A stretch of 64,000 nucleotides of DNA from positions 62,001 to 126,000 of the forward strand of contig DATKQM010000014.1 of assembly GCA_035532735.1 (NCBI GenBank), in the 5' to 3' direction. Below, one piece after another: positions 17,125-25,231 of this stretch. The position numbers were made by a program, and so were the translations under genes. The notes below the pieces were generated by a model. The model saw only the letters and a list, made by a program, of their open reading frames with translations, had not been told where the DNA came from and ran no database searches. The first letter of the stretch is position 1. The number at the start of each line of letters is the position of its first letter. The stretch is from Chersky-840 sp035532735. Its GTDB lineage: Bacteria; Actinomycetota; Acidimicrobiia; Acidimicrobiales; UBA8190.

Positions 17125-17486
17125 GGCACCGGCGGTAAGCGGATAGCGGCTTGGGTTCTGAGACAGCAGACCCGTGACCTCCAAGCCATGACGGTGCCCG
17201 TTCTGCCCGTCGACGAGCGCTGCCAACGATCACGTGCGTTTCGCACGAGAGCCCTACAATTGAAGATCCTGTGTGGCTTGAAGAGGTAGGCAGAAGGGGG
17301 GAAGTCGTCTTCATGAAGGATCGGCGCATTCGTAACAACGTCGCCGAAAAAAGTAGCCCTCAAGGATTGTCGGGTTGGCTGCTTTTGCTTGTCGGAGTCA
17401 AGACCTTCCACTTTGTCCGCCCAGATCACATTCGCAAGCTGGGTCTCAGCTGCTCCTCAGTCCGTGGAGCTCCCCGGCACCCTCCG
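17125..17486. other. Gene-free stretch at the distal edge of the Tad/ssb block
   Basis: About 360 bases with no convincing gene. It contains a six-base-pair hairpin CGTGCG-TTT-CGCACG at 17233-17247, followed by TACAAT at 17255-17260, which is a good -10 box but has no clear downstream gene on the plus strand. The open frame that begins at 17271 soon runs antisense to msrB and is not believed. This may be a decayed gene or an insertion boundary; no direct repeat matching the other edge was found by eye. Confidence 0.5.
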
Positions 17487-17891
17487 CTACTGATTTGTGC
17501 CGGGCTCGAACTCGAGCGACAGCGAGTTGATGCAGAACCGCTCACCGGTGGGGGCGGGCCCGTCGGGAAAGACATGGCCCAGGTGGCTGCCACAGCGCGC
17601 ACAGGTGACCTCGGTCCGGCGCATGCCGAAGGAACTGTCATCGTGTTCGACGATGACGCCGTCGGCCCCGGCCTTGGTGAAGCTCGGCCAACCCGATCCG
17701 GAGTCGAACTTGTCATCCGAACGAAACAGCTCGGCGCCACATGCCGCACATCGGAAGAGCCCCGGGTCATGGACGTCGAGCAGCGCTCCGGTCCATGCCG
17801 GCTCGGTGCCCTTCTCACGCAACACGTGGTAGCGGTCCGGCGGGAGCTCGGCCTTCCACTCGTCCTCTGACTTCACGATCTCAGGTGCCAC
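17487..17891 (-). CDS. msrB: Peptide-methionine (R)-S-oxide reductase MsrB
   Basis: A 134-residue repair enzyme that reduces methionine-R-sulfoxide in proteins. Zinc-binding cysteine pairs are Cys48/Cys51 (RCAACG) and Cys97/Cys100 (TCARCG). The catalytic Cys120 is in RFCINS. The GSGWPSF and GHVFPDGP motifs are intact. GTG at 17891 is chosen because AAGGAG (17898-17903, minus) is six bases upstream and family proteins begin here; in-frame ATG codons further up would add unrelated residues. It is transcribed alone, divergent from fadE30. Confidence 0.93.
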   Translation of the reverse strand: MAPEIVKSEDEWKAELPPDRYHVLREKGTEPAWTGALLDVHDPGLFRCAACGAELFRSDDKFDSGSGWPSFTKAGADGVIVEHDDSSFGMRRTEVTCARCGSHLGHVFPDGPAPTGERFCINSLSLEFEPGTNQ

Positions 17892-18132
17892 TTGTCGCTC
17901 CTTGGGGAGTCGTACTGGTCTGGTGAAAACCTTCTGGAGTAATCCCATGACCAGGTAACGCCGACCAGGGGACAACTGTTCCACGAACTTCACCCGGGAT
18001 TCCGGGCGCCGAGCGATGAGGTGGTCGAGCAGGTCGGTGGAGGGTGCGGTTCCTTCGGAGTGGTTCAGAAACGCTTTGCTATCGTCAGCCCAGAAACGCC
18101 CCCTGCCAGGGAGCTTTCATCGCAACCCACCC

Positions 18133-19341
18133 ATGGACCTCCACGACAGCCCCGAAGACGCCGCCTTCCGAGCCGAGGCTCGCCACTGGCTCGAGGCCAA
18201 CCTCACCGGTGAATTCGCCGAAGCCCGGGGCCAAGGACGGGCCGGGCTACAACACGAGGGTCGAGGCATCCGCACTGCCTGGGAGCGCAAGCTCGGGGAA
18301 GACGGCTGGACTTGTGTGGGTTGGCCCCTCGAGTACGGCGGCCGGGGCGCCCCGATGTCCCAGCAAGTCATCTGGAACGAGGAGTACGTCCGGGCCGACG
18401 CCCCTGCCCGAGTGAACGTCATGGGCGAGGGGCTCCTCGGCCCCACGCTCATCGCCTACGGCACCGACGACCAGAAGAACAGATTCCTGAATCCCATCCG
18501 CTGGGGTGTCGAGCTGTGGTGCCAGGGCTACTCCGAGCCCGACGCCGGCTCCGACCTCGCCAACGTCCAGACCAAGGCGGTCCTCGAGGACGACGAGTGG
18601 GTGATCACCGGCCAGAAGGTCTGGACCTCCTACGCCCAGTGGGCCAATTGGTGCTTTGTCCTCTGCCGCACCGATCTCGAGGCGCAGCGGCATCGGGGGC
18701 TCTCCTACCTCCTCGTCCCCATGGACCAACCCGGCGTCGAGGTCCGACCCATCCGGCAGATCACGGGGACCTCCGAGTTCAACGAGGTCTTCTTCGACCG
18801 AGCCCGCACCGACGCCGATCTCGTCGTGGGCGAGGTCAACGACGGCTGGCGAGTGGCGCTCGCCACGCTCGCCTTCGAGCGAGGCGTCGGACTCCTCGGT
18901 GACATCGTGGGATTTCGCAAGGAGCTCGACCATCTCCTCGAGCTCGCCCGCAAAAACGGGAGCACCACCAACAAGGTGCTTCGCCAACGACTGGCGGAGA
19001 TCTGGATCCGGCTCTACATCCTCCGGCTCAACACCTTGCGTTCCCTCACCGGCGTGGACGGCCCCGTAGCCCCACCCCAGGCATCGATCTCCAAACTGTT
19101 CTGGGCTACATGGCATCGCGACCTCGGTGAGCTCGCCATGGACGTCCTCGGCATGCGATCAGAAGTGGCCGAGTTTCTGCCCTACGAGCTCTCTGACCTC
19201 CAGCGCATCTTCCTCTTCAGCCGCGCCGACACCATCTACGGCGGGTCCAACGAGATCCAACGCAACATCATCGGCGAGCGCGTCCTCGGGCTCCCGCCCG
19301 AGCCCAAGGTCGCCGCCGCGAAGGGAGACCCGTCCCCGTGA
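18133..19341 (+). CDS. fadE30: FadE30-like acyl-CoA dehydrogenase
   Basis: A 402-residue FAD acyl-CoA dehydrogenase. ELWCQGYSEPDAGSDLANVQT and KVWTSYAQWANWCFVL are the flavin/substrate motifs, and RADTIYGGSNEIQRNIIGERVLGLP is the C-terminal family signature. The sequence closely resembles mycobacterial FadE30 as I recall it, which acts on CoA thioesters of the steroid C/D-ring propionate (HIP pathway). The next gene resembles ipdF, the same neighbour as in mycobacteria, which supports the assignment. ATG 18133 fits the family N-terminus. A TATCGT box about 40 bases upstream is a possible -10. It overlaps the next gene by GTGA. Confidence 0.82.
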   Translation: MDLHDSPEDAAFRAEARHWLEANLTGEFAEARGQGRAGLQHEGRGIRTAWERKLGEDGWTCVGWPLEYGGRGAPMSQQVIWNEEYVRADAPARVNVMGEGLLGPTLIAYGTDDQKNRFLNPIRWGVELWCQGYSEPDAGSDLANVQTKAVLEDDEWVITGQKVWTSYAQWANWCFVLCRTDLEAQRHRGLSYLLVPMDQPGVEVRPIRQITGTSEFNEVFFDRARTDADLVVGEVNDGWRVALATLAFERGVGLLGDIVGFRKELDHLLELARKNGSTTNKVLRQRLAEIWIRLYILRLNTLRSLTGVDGPVAPPQASISKLFWATWHRDLGELAMDVLGMRSEVAEFLPYELSDLQRIFLFSRADTIYGGSNEIQRNIIGERVLGLPPEPKVAAAKGDPSP

Positions 19342-20120
19342 CCCCCGCTCCACCCCAACCTCCTGCGCCCCACGCCCTTCTCACGGGCAAGGTCGTGGTC
19401 GTCACCGCCGCCGCGGGCACGGGCATCGGCTTCTCGACGGCGAAGCGTTGTGTCGAAGAGGGTGCGACGGTAGTCATCTCCGACGCGCACGAACGCCGTC
19501 TTGGAGACGCAGCCGACGCCCTGGCTGAGGTGTCTGGGACCCGACCCCTGGCGGTGCCCTGCAACGTCACCGTTGAAGCACAGGTCCAACATCTCTATGA
19601 CACGGCCATGGCCGAGCACGGCCGCATCGACGTGGCCATCAACAATGCCGGCCTGGGCGGCAACGCTCCCATCGTGGACATGACCGACGACCAGTGGTCG
19701 ACGGTCCTCGACATCACCCTCACCGGCACCTTCCGGTGCATGCGAGCCGAGCTCCGCCACATGTACGGACAGGGGAGTGGTGTCATCGTCAACAACTCCT
19801 CGGTCCTCGGATGGCGGGCCCAAGCCGATCAGTCCCATTACGCGGCGGCCAAGGCGGGTGTCATGGCCCTCACCCGTTGCGCCGCGGTCGAGGGGGCGGT
19901 CCACGGCGTCAGGGTGAACGCCCTGGCGCCCAGCCTGGCCCTCCATCCCTTCTTGAACCGGGTCTTCCCCGACGACGAATTGGAACGCCTCCGCCGAGCC
20001 GAGCTCTTCGGACGCTCCGCGGAGACCTGGGAGGTCGCCAACGTCATGGTCTTCCTGGCCAGTGACTACTCGTCGTACATGAGCGGCGAGATCGTCTCGG
20101 TCTCGAGCCAGCACCCCTGA
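19338..20120 (+). CDS. ipdF: IpdF-like short-chain dehydrogenase
   Basis: A 260-residue classical SDR. The cofactor loop is VVVTAAAGTGIG, the NNAG motif is AINNAGLGG, and the catalytic Ser/Tyr/Lys lie in NNSSVLGW and SHYAAAKAG. The TAAAGTGIG loop, the SVLGWRAQ segment and the C-terminus ASDYSSYMSGEIVSVSSQHP match mycobacterial IpdF, an oxidoreductase for the 5-hydroxy/keto HIP-CoA intermediate in cholesterol C/D-ring breakdown. GTG at 19338 overlaps the fadE30 stop, so the two are a coupled pair. Substrate assignment rests on similarity and context, not on visible specificity residues. Confidence 0.82.
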   Translation: MTPAPPQPPAPHALLTGKVVVVTAAAGTGIGFSTAKRCVEEGATVVISDAHERRLGDAADALAEVSGTRPLAVPCNVTVEAQVQHLYDTAMAEHGRIDVAINNAGLGGNAPIVDMTDDQWSTVLDITLTGTFRCMRAELRHMYGQGSGVIVNNSSVLGWRAQADQSHYAAAKAGVMALTRCAAVEGAVHGVRVNALAPSLALHPFLNRVFPDDELERLRRAELFGRSAETWEVANVMVFLASDYSSYMSGEIVSVSSQHP

Positions 20121-20134
20121 GCGTCTCCGGCGCT

Positions 20135-20154
20135 CTGGGGATGCTGCTCCCCAG
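20135..20154 (+). terminator. Hairpin after ipdF
   Basis: CTGGGGA and TCCCCAG pair perfectly around a six-base TGCTGC loop, 14 bases after the ipdF stop. There is no T-run, as is common for GC-rich actinobacterial terminators. It separates the steroid genes from the oxidase locus. Confidence 0.5.
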
Positions 20155-20348
20155 TAGCGATCCCGGCTCCTGAACAGGGACAACGACGCACCGGCGGTGA
20201 CACGACCCCGCTGTCTCTGTTCGAAATGACTTCAACGTTGGGCATCACTGATCCGAGGTGACCCGAACCGTCGCCCGTGCCAGCCTCTGCAATGATGCGG
20301 GCAGGGCAAGGAATCCGCGCCGATGCCGGCGGTCATGGGGAGCACCTA

Positions 20349-22214
20349 ATGCCGGGGATGGGAACGTTCCTTCAGACGAAGAACCCCGTCGTCGTGTCGA
20401 CGTTCCACGCCGCGCTTCTCCACCAGATGCTCCTGATCGGTCTGGTCTTGGTCTTCCTTTCGGTGCTCTGGAACATCCTCCGGACCACCCAATACCGCCG
20501 TTTGGTCGCGGCAGGCTCGTTTCCAGGCGGAAAGAACCTGGTGACGATCGGGGCTGAGCCCGTCGCTCGTCGGGTGCTTCGGATCGGGTTCGGACTGCTC
20601 TGGATTCTCGACGCTCTGCTGCAGCTCCAATCAGCGATGCCCTTGGGCCTGCCGCCGAGTGTGTTGCAACCGTCGGCGAGCACGTCGCCGGGATGGGTCC
20701 AGCACGTCGTGCATATCAGCGTCAAGGTCTGGACCGACCATCCCGTCCAAGCCGCCGCCTCCGCGGTGTGGCTCCAACTCGGTATCGGGGCTCTCCTGCT
20801 CCTCGCTCCTCGAGGGTGGTGGTCACGGCTGGCGGGCGTGGCGGCAGTGGGGTGGGGGCTCGTCGTCTGGGTGTTCGGCGAGGCGTTCGGGGGGATCTTC
20901 GGCTCGGGCGCATCCTGGCTCTTCGGGACACCCGGCGCTGTCCTTTTCTATTGCATGGCCGGCGCTCTCGTGGCCCTTCCCGATCGGGCCTGGTCGAGCC
21001 CGAGGTTGGGCCGCCTGATCCTGCGGGGCGCGGGTCTGTTCCTCATAGGCATGGCCGTATTGCAGGCTTGGCCGGGGCGGGGTTCCTGGCAGGGCTCGGT
21101 GCGGGGCACGAGCACGGGAACGCTCACGGCCATGGTCCGCGACATGGCCCAGACCCCCCAACCCGGCCCTTTGGCCTCGGCCGTCCGGGGGTTCGGGCGA
21201 TTCGATGCGTCACACGGGTGGGGCGTCAACCTCTTCGTCGTGATCATGTTGGCGGCCATCGGGATAGCTCTCAGCACCGCCAACCGGCGGGTGGTTCGGT
21301 CGGCGATGTCCGCGGCGGTGGCGTTGTGCCTGGCGGATTGGGTCTTGGTCCAGGACTTCGGTTTCTTCGGAGGGGTCGGCACCGATCCCAACAGCATGGT
21401 GCCGATGGCGCTCATCTTCGTCTCCGGCTACCTGGCCGTCGTGAAAGTTCCGGCGCCGCTTCCGATTGTTGTTCCATCTGCAACTGATGGCGCTCCCGTC
21501 GACTCTGACGCCGTGGGCGTGGTCGAGACGACGCCATGGTGGGATCGTGTCGCTCCCGGCTACCTGGCCCGCGTCCTGGCTGCGGTGGCAGCCGTGGCCG
21601 TCGTGCTCGTCGGTGCGGTGCCCATGGCAGCTGCGTCGGTCAACCCGAATGCCGACCCCATCTTGGCCGTCGCCGTGGACGGCACGCCCAACATCGTCAA
21701 CCTTCCTGCGCCCGCGTTCCAACTCGTCGACCAAACAGGTCGGACCGTGTCGTTGGCGAGCCTCCGGGGCCGGACGGTGGCCTTGACCTTCCTCGACCCC
21801 GTCTGCACGTCGGACTGCCCACTCATCGCCCAGGAGTTTCGCGGTACCAACTCGTTGCTCGGAGCCGACTCGAGCCGAGTCGTGTTCGTGGCTGTGGTTG
21901 CCAACCCCATCTACCGGACCACGGCGTTGACCAACGCCTTTGACCGTCAAGAGGGCCTCGAACACATGACCAATTGGCTGTTCCTCACTGGATCGGTCTC
22001 GGCACTCGAGCATGTCTGGGGGAAATACGGCATCGAGGCAGACGTCTTGCCGGCAGGTGCGATGGTCGCCCACAGTGATCTCGCCTATCTCATCGATGCC
22101 CGTGGCCATACCCGCGAAGTGCTCAGTGCCAACCCGGGCGACGGGTCATCCTCGGCCTCGTCGTCTTTCTCGGAGTACCTGGCTGAAGCGCTCGAGCGTG
22201 TGATCCACACGTGA
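20349..22214 (+). CDS. Polytopic membrane protein fused to an SCO/thioredoxin-like domain
   Basis: About 621 residues. The first 440 form roughly ten transmembrane helices with no family that I recognise. From about residue 455 there is an SCO1/SenC-type thioredoxin-fold domain: PAFQLVDQTGRTVSLASLRGRTVALTFLDPVCTSDCPLIAQEF. The CxxxC pair and the downstream His of AHSDLAYLID are the three copper ligands of SCO proteins. SCO proteins deliver copper to the CuA site of oxidase subunit II. The fusion suggests a membrane partner, perhaps in copper or electron transfer, dedicated to this oxidase. ATG at 20349 has GGGGAG six bases upstream; earlier in-frame ATGs lack this. It overlaps the next gene by GTGA. 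Confidence 0.78.
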   Translation: MPGMGTFLQTKNPVVVSTFHAALLHQMLLIGLVLVFLSVLWNILRTTQYRRLVAAGSFPGGKNLVTIGAEPVARRVLRIGFGLLWILDALLQLQSAMPLGLPPSVLQPSASTSPGWVQHVVHISVKVWTDHPVQAAASAVWLQLGIGALLLLAPRGWWSRLAGVAAVGWGLVVWVFGEAFGGIFGSGASWLFGTPGAVLFYCMAGALVALPDRAWSSPRLGRLILRGAGLFLIGMAVLQAWPGRGSWQGSVRGTSTGTLTAMVRDMAQTPQPGPLASAVRGFGRFDASHGWGVNLFVVIMLAAIGIALSTANRRVVRSAMSAAVALCLADWVLVQDFGFFGGVGTDPNSMVPMALIFVSGYLAVVKVPAPLPIVVPSATDGAPVDSDAVGVVETTPWWDRVAPGYLARVLAAVAAVAVVLVGAVPMAAASVNPNADPILAVAVDGTPNIVNLPAPAFQLVDQTGRTVSLASLRGRTVALTFLDPVCTSDCPLIAQEFRGTNSLLGADSSRVVFVAVVANPIYRTTALTNAFDRQEGLEHMTNWLFLTGSVSALEHVWGKYGIEADVLPAGAMVAHSDLAYLIDARGHTREVLSANPGDGSSSASSSFSEYLAEALERVIHT

Positions 22215-23461
22215 GGAGGATCGAGGCCCGCACCCCGCTCATCGGTGGCGCGGCCGCGTTCGTGGCCTCGGCGTTCGTGCTGGCGGCCTGCTCGAGCCCC
22301 AACACGGACGCTGGCGTGATCCCCGCCGACTCGGTGTTCTCGATCGAGGTCCCGCTCGACGCCACCTTCGCCACGGGGTCCGCCGTAGAGGCCGTCGTTC
22401 CCATGGGCCGGCTGAATGATCGGATCAACACCTTCTGGCAGCTCTTCTTCCGCTCGACCGTAACGTCGCGTTGGGCACTCTCGACACCGACCGGCGTCGC
22501 CGACAACGGTGGCCTTGTCGTCAGCACCAACACCAGCACCAGCACGAACGGACACCAGGCCACGATGTCCCTGGCAGGATTCGAGCCGAGCCAGGATCTC
22601 GACTTCTCACCCCTCGCCTCGAGCACGGACCAGGGAAGGACGTGGGTGCCCGGACTACTTCCCGCCGGGTTGGCTGCGGTACCCGACGCCTTGGCCGTCT
22701 CGTCGAGTGGGGGGTTGAGCGGGGGATTGGTCGCCCTCGTCCGTGACCGAGGAGGTGAGGTGCTCACGAGCACGGGCAATACCTCGCATTGGTCGACCCT
22801 CGTCAACAGAAATGCGATCGCTTCGTCGGCGGTGGGTCGGTCATGTGGTGTCGGCGACCTGACCGCCGTTGCTCTCGACGCCACCGGTGGTGTCGAGGTG
22901 GGGACGAGCTGTTCTGCATCGGGACTGGTGGGAATCTTCGGGAAAGCCGGCGGCACGTGGCACCTGGTGGGACCTCGCCTCTCGAGCCCTTCGGCGCCGG
23001 CCGCGACGAAGGTGCTCCGACTGGTCGACGTGAACGGCGTGATGCATGGCCTCGTAGCCCTTCGCAGCAAATCCCGGACGAGCATCGTCGCCCTGGCCGG
23101 CGCGGCCGGCACGGCCGGTACCGACGGTGGGGCTTGGGCCCGATCGGTGGCACTCCCGATACGCGTCGGTGACCGGGTCGCCTCGACGGGCGTGGAACCG
23201 GGGGGCGGGTTCGTCGTCCTCGTCTCCCGGTCGAACGGGTCCTTGGAGCTAGAAGCCGGGACGGGCCCCGGTGGTGGTTGGCAGTCACTGCCGTCTCCGC
23301 CCTCGGGCACGGTGACGGTCGCAGTCACGACTGGGGGCGTCGTCGATGCATTGGCCGTGGCTACCACGAGGCTCATCGACTGGCGGCTCGACCCGGCGGC
23401 AGGTACGTGGAGCAAGATTGCCACCGTGACCGTGCCGATCCAGTTCGGTTCCTCGTCGTGA
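22211..23461 (+). CDS. Secreted lipoprotein of unknown function in the oxidase locus
   Basis: A 416-residue protein with a signal peptide and lipobox FVLAACSS, so Cys26 or nearby would be lipidated. The mature part is beta-rich with repeating segments such as GLVALVRDRGGEVLTS, HGLVALRSKSRTSIVAL and GFVVLVSRSNGSLEL, compatible with a beta-propeller-like fold (inference). No metal-binding motif stands out. GTG 22211 overlaps the stop of the SCO fusion, so it is co-translated with it and probably exported to the same compartment. Confidence 0.72.
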   Translation: MRRIEARTPLIGGAAAFVASAFVLAACSSPNTDAGVIPADSVFSIEVPLDATFATGSAVEAVVPMGRLNDRINTFWQLFFRSTVTSRWALSTPTGVADNGGLVVSTNTSTSTNGHQATMSLAGFEPSQDLDFSPLASSTDQGRTWVPGLLPAGLAAVPDALAVSSSGGLSGGLVALVRDRGGEVLTSTGNTSHWSTLVNRNAIASSAVGRSCGVGDLTAVALDATGGVEVGTSCSASGLVGIFGKAGGTWHLVGPRLSSPSAPAATKVLRLVDVNGVMHGLVALRSKSRTSIVALAGAAGTAGTDGGAWARSVALPIRVGDRVASTGVEPGGGFVVLVSRSNGSLELEAGTGPGGGWQSLPSPPSGTVTVAVTTGGVVDALAVATTRLIDWRLDPAAGTWSKIATVTVPIQFGSSS

Positions 23462-23504
23462 CCAGCTGTCCAACCGGGCCCGTGCCGGCCATGAAGACCG
23501 GGCC

Positions 23505-24401
23505 ATGTCCTACCTGACCGGCCACTGGGCGTTCGACCCCTTCCTCGTCGTGGTCGTGGCCGTGGTGGCCGCCCACGAAGTGGGACTGGCCCGGTTGCGG
23601 GCCCGCTCGGATCCCCGGCGCACGAGGACACGGCGGTGGCGCTCGCTGATGTTCTACAGCGCGCTGGCTTGCCTATTGGTGGCGGTGGAGTCGCCCATCG
23701 ACTACTGGTCCGATGACTATTTCTTCGTCCACATGATCGAGCACATCCTCATCTCCTTCTACATCCCCATCCTGCTCGTGGCGGGCGCCCCGTGGATTCC
23801 CCTGCTCTTCGCCTTCCCGGTGGGGCTTCGCCGCCGGCTCGGGCGCGCCCTGCTGTTGGGCTCCTGGGCTCGTCCGCTGCGGTCGGCCGGTCGGCTCGCC
23901 ATGAACCCCTGGACGGCACTGGGAGCTTTCAACGCCACCATGGTCCTGTGGCACTTCCCGGCACCCTTCGACCTCGCCGAGAACAACCAGTCGGTCCACA
24001 TCTGGCTCATGCACGGGACATTTCTCGTCACCGGCGTCCTCTTCTGGCTCCAGATCATCCCGTCGCACCCGCTGAAGCCCCGGGCCTCGCTTGTCTGGCA
24101 GGGGGGAGCCATCATCAGCACCGACATCGTGATGTTCGTGCTCGCCATGTCGCTGAGCATCTTGACGAGCTCGTCGTGGTATTCGGTCTATGCCCACATC
24201 CCCGGGGTCTCGCTGTCCCCGTTCGCCGATCAGCAGATCGGGGCGGCCATCTTGTGGGTGTGCGGCGACTTCTGGGCGGTTCCCGCGCTGATCGTGGTCA
24301 TTCGGCGCGCCATCGTGGCGGAGGGTGGGTTTTCCAACGTCCTCGAGCGGGTGGTCCGCCGCTCCTCCGACGCTCCCTTGGTCCACGCGGAAGATCGTTG
24401 A
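23505..24401 (+). CDS. ctaG: CtaG-family oxidase assembly protein
   Basis: A 298-residue polytopic protein of the caa3-type CtaG family. FFVHMIEHILISFYIPILLVAGAPW and WHFPAPFDLAENNQSVHIWLMHGTFLVTGVLFWLQIIP carry the conserved His residues in membrane helices. The usual YAHIPG and final helix are also present. CtaG of this type is needed for assembly of copper-containing oxidases, probably in CuB handling. It lies 44 bases after the lipoprotein. A second, more divergent CtaG is at 29061. Confidence 0.9.
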   Translation: MSYLTGHWAFDPFLVVVVAVVAAHEVGLARLRARSDPRRTRTRRWRSLMFYSALACLLVAVESPIDYWSDDYFFVHMIEHILISFYIPILLVAGAPWIPLLFAFPVGLRRRLGRALLLGSWARPLRSAGRLAMNPWTALGAFNATMVLWHFPAPFDLAENNQSVHIWLMHGTFLVTGVLFWLQIIPSHPLKPRASLVWQGGAIISTDIVMFVLAMSLSILTSSSWYSVYAHIPGVSLSPFADQQIGAAILWVCGDFWAVPALIVVIRRAIVAEGGFSNVLERVVRRSSDAPLVHAEDR

Positions 24402-24553
24402 CGGGGGACGATGTCGGACCTAGCCTCTGCGCCGAGGCGTCCTGGACCCACTGACATGGAGTGCACTGGGGCTGGGTCGAGCGGACAACGGGCCGAGGGG
24501 GCTCCAATGAGTGTCGGCGCATCCGTATCTTCCGGGGCACGAAGAGTCTGAGC

Positions 24554-25231
24554 GTGAGACGCGGGGGCCGGCTGGCCATCCTCGGCGTGCTGTTGGGCGT
24601 GGCGGTGGGCCTCGTGGTCTTCACTGTCATGGCCTTCCTACGCTCGTCTCCTCCCACGGTCGACTTCACGACAGGTCATATGGCGGGAGCGCCCGTCGAC
24701 CTGAGGGTGCAAACCGTTGGCTCCATCGGCTTCGGTCCCCATCCGACGTGGGTGTCGTACATGACCGAGACTCCGGGCGGACAGTGGGTCCACACCACCT
24801 TGTGGGACCTCCCGGCCCACACGCGGATCAACGTCACGCTCGACCAGTACGACAGCGGGTCACCGCTTCGGAACCAACAACTCGGCCAGATCATCGGGAC
24901 GGCCGGAACCGTGGCCACGTACAACGGCAAACCCGAATCGGTGATCAACTCGAACGACACCAACGGGGTGGGCCACACCTTCACGATCCCGACGCTCGGC
25001 ATCAGCGTCCCCTTGGTCGGCATCTCGGCCAACGCCAAGAACCCCTGCAGTGTGGCGCCGTGCAGCACGAGCTATGACCACAACGTGATCAAGTTCTCCT
25101 TCGTGACGCCGGGTCCGGGCCAGTACCCGTGGCAGTGCTTCGTCCCCTGCGGCCTCGCCTATCTCTACGGGAACGGTGGTCCCATGCAAACCGTGGGGTA
25201 CATGGACGGGTTCCTCAAGGTGGTGGCATGA
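24554..25231 (+). CDS. Membrane-anchored cupredoxin, CuA-like but missing a histidine
   Basis: About 225 residues: an N-terminal helix (LAILGVLLGVAVGLVVFTVMAFL) and an exported cupredoxin domain. His141 in GHTFTIPTLG and the loop Cys195-FVP-Cys199-GLAYLYGNGGP-Met211 align with a CuA motif. Where subunit II has His after CGxx, this protein has Tyr203. It is therefore not a normal CuA site; a type-1-like centre or a different electron carrier is possible. Extra cysteines C165 and C170 may form a disulfide. GTG 24554 is a best guess (an in-frame GTG lies at 24461). Its stop overlaps ctaC (ATGA), so it belongs to the oxidase operon. Confidence 0.72.
   Translation: MRRGGRLAILGVLLGVAVGLVVFTVMAFLRSSPPTVDFTTGHMAGAPVDLRVQTVGSIGFGPHPTWVSYMTETPGGQWVHTTLWDLPAHTRINVTLDQYDSGSPLRNQQLGQIIGTAGTVATYNGKPESVINSNDTNGVGHTFTIPTLGISVPLVGISANAKNPCSVAPCSTSYDHNVIKFSFVTPGPGQYPWQCFVPCGLAYLYGNGGPMQTVGYMDGFLKVVA

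Noticed and set aside
5559..17486. Attachment-site repeats flanking the Tad/ssb block
   Set aside because: I compared both edges by eye and found no shared sequence longer than a few bases, and there is no integrase, so no mobile element is called.
17271..17870. A plus-strand frame after a TACAAT box, overlapping msrB
   Set aside because: Two thirds is antisense to msrB, and the first third has no ribosome site correctly spaced or known domain. The promoter-like box is noted but no gene is called.
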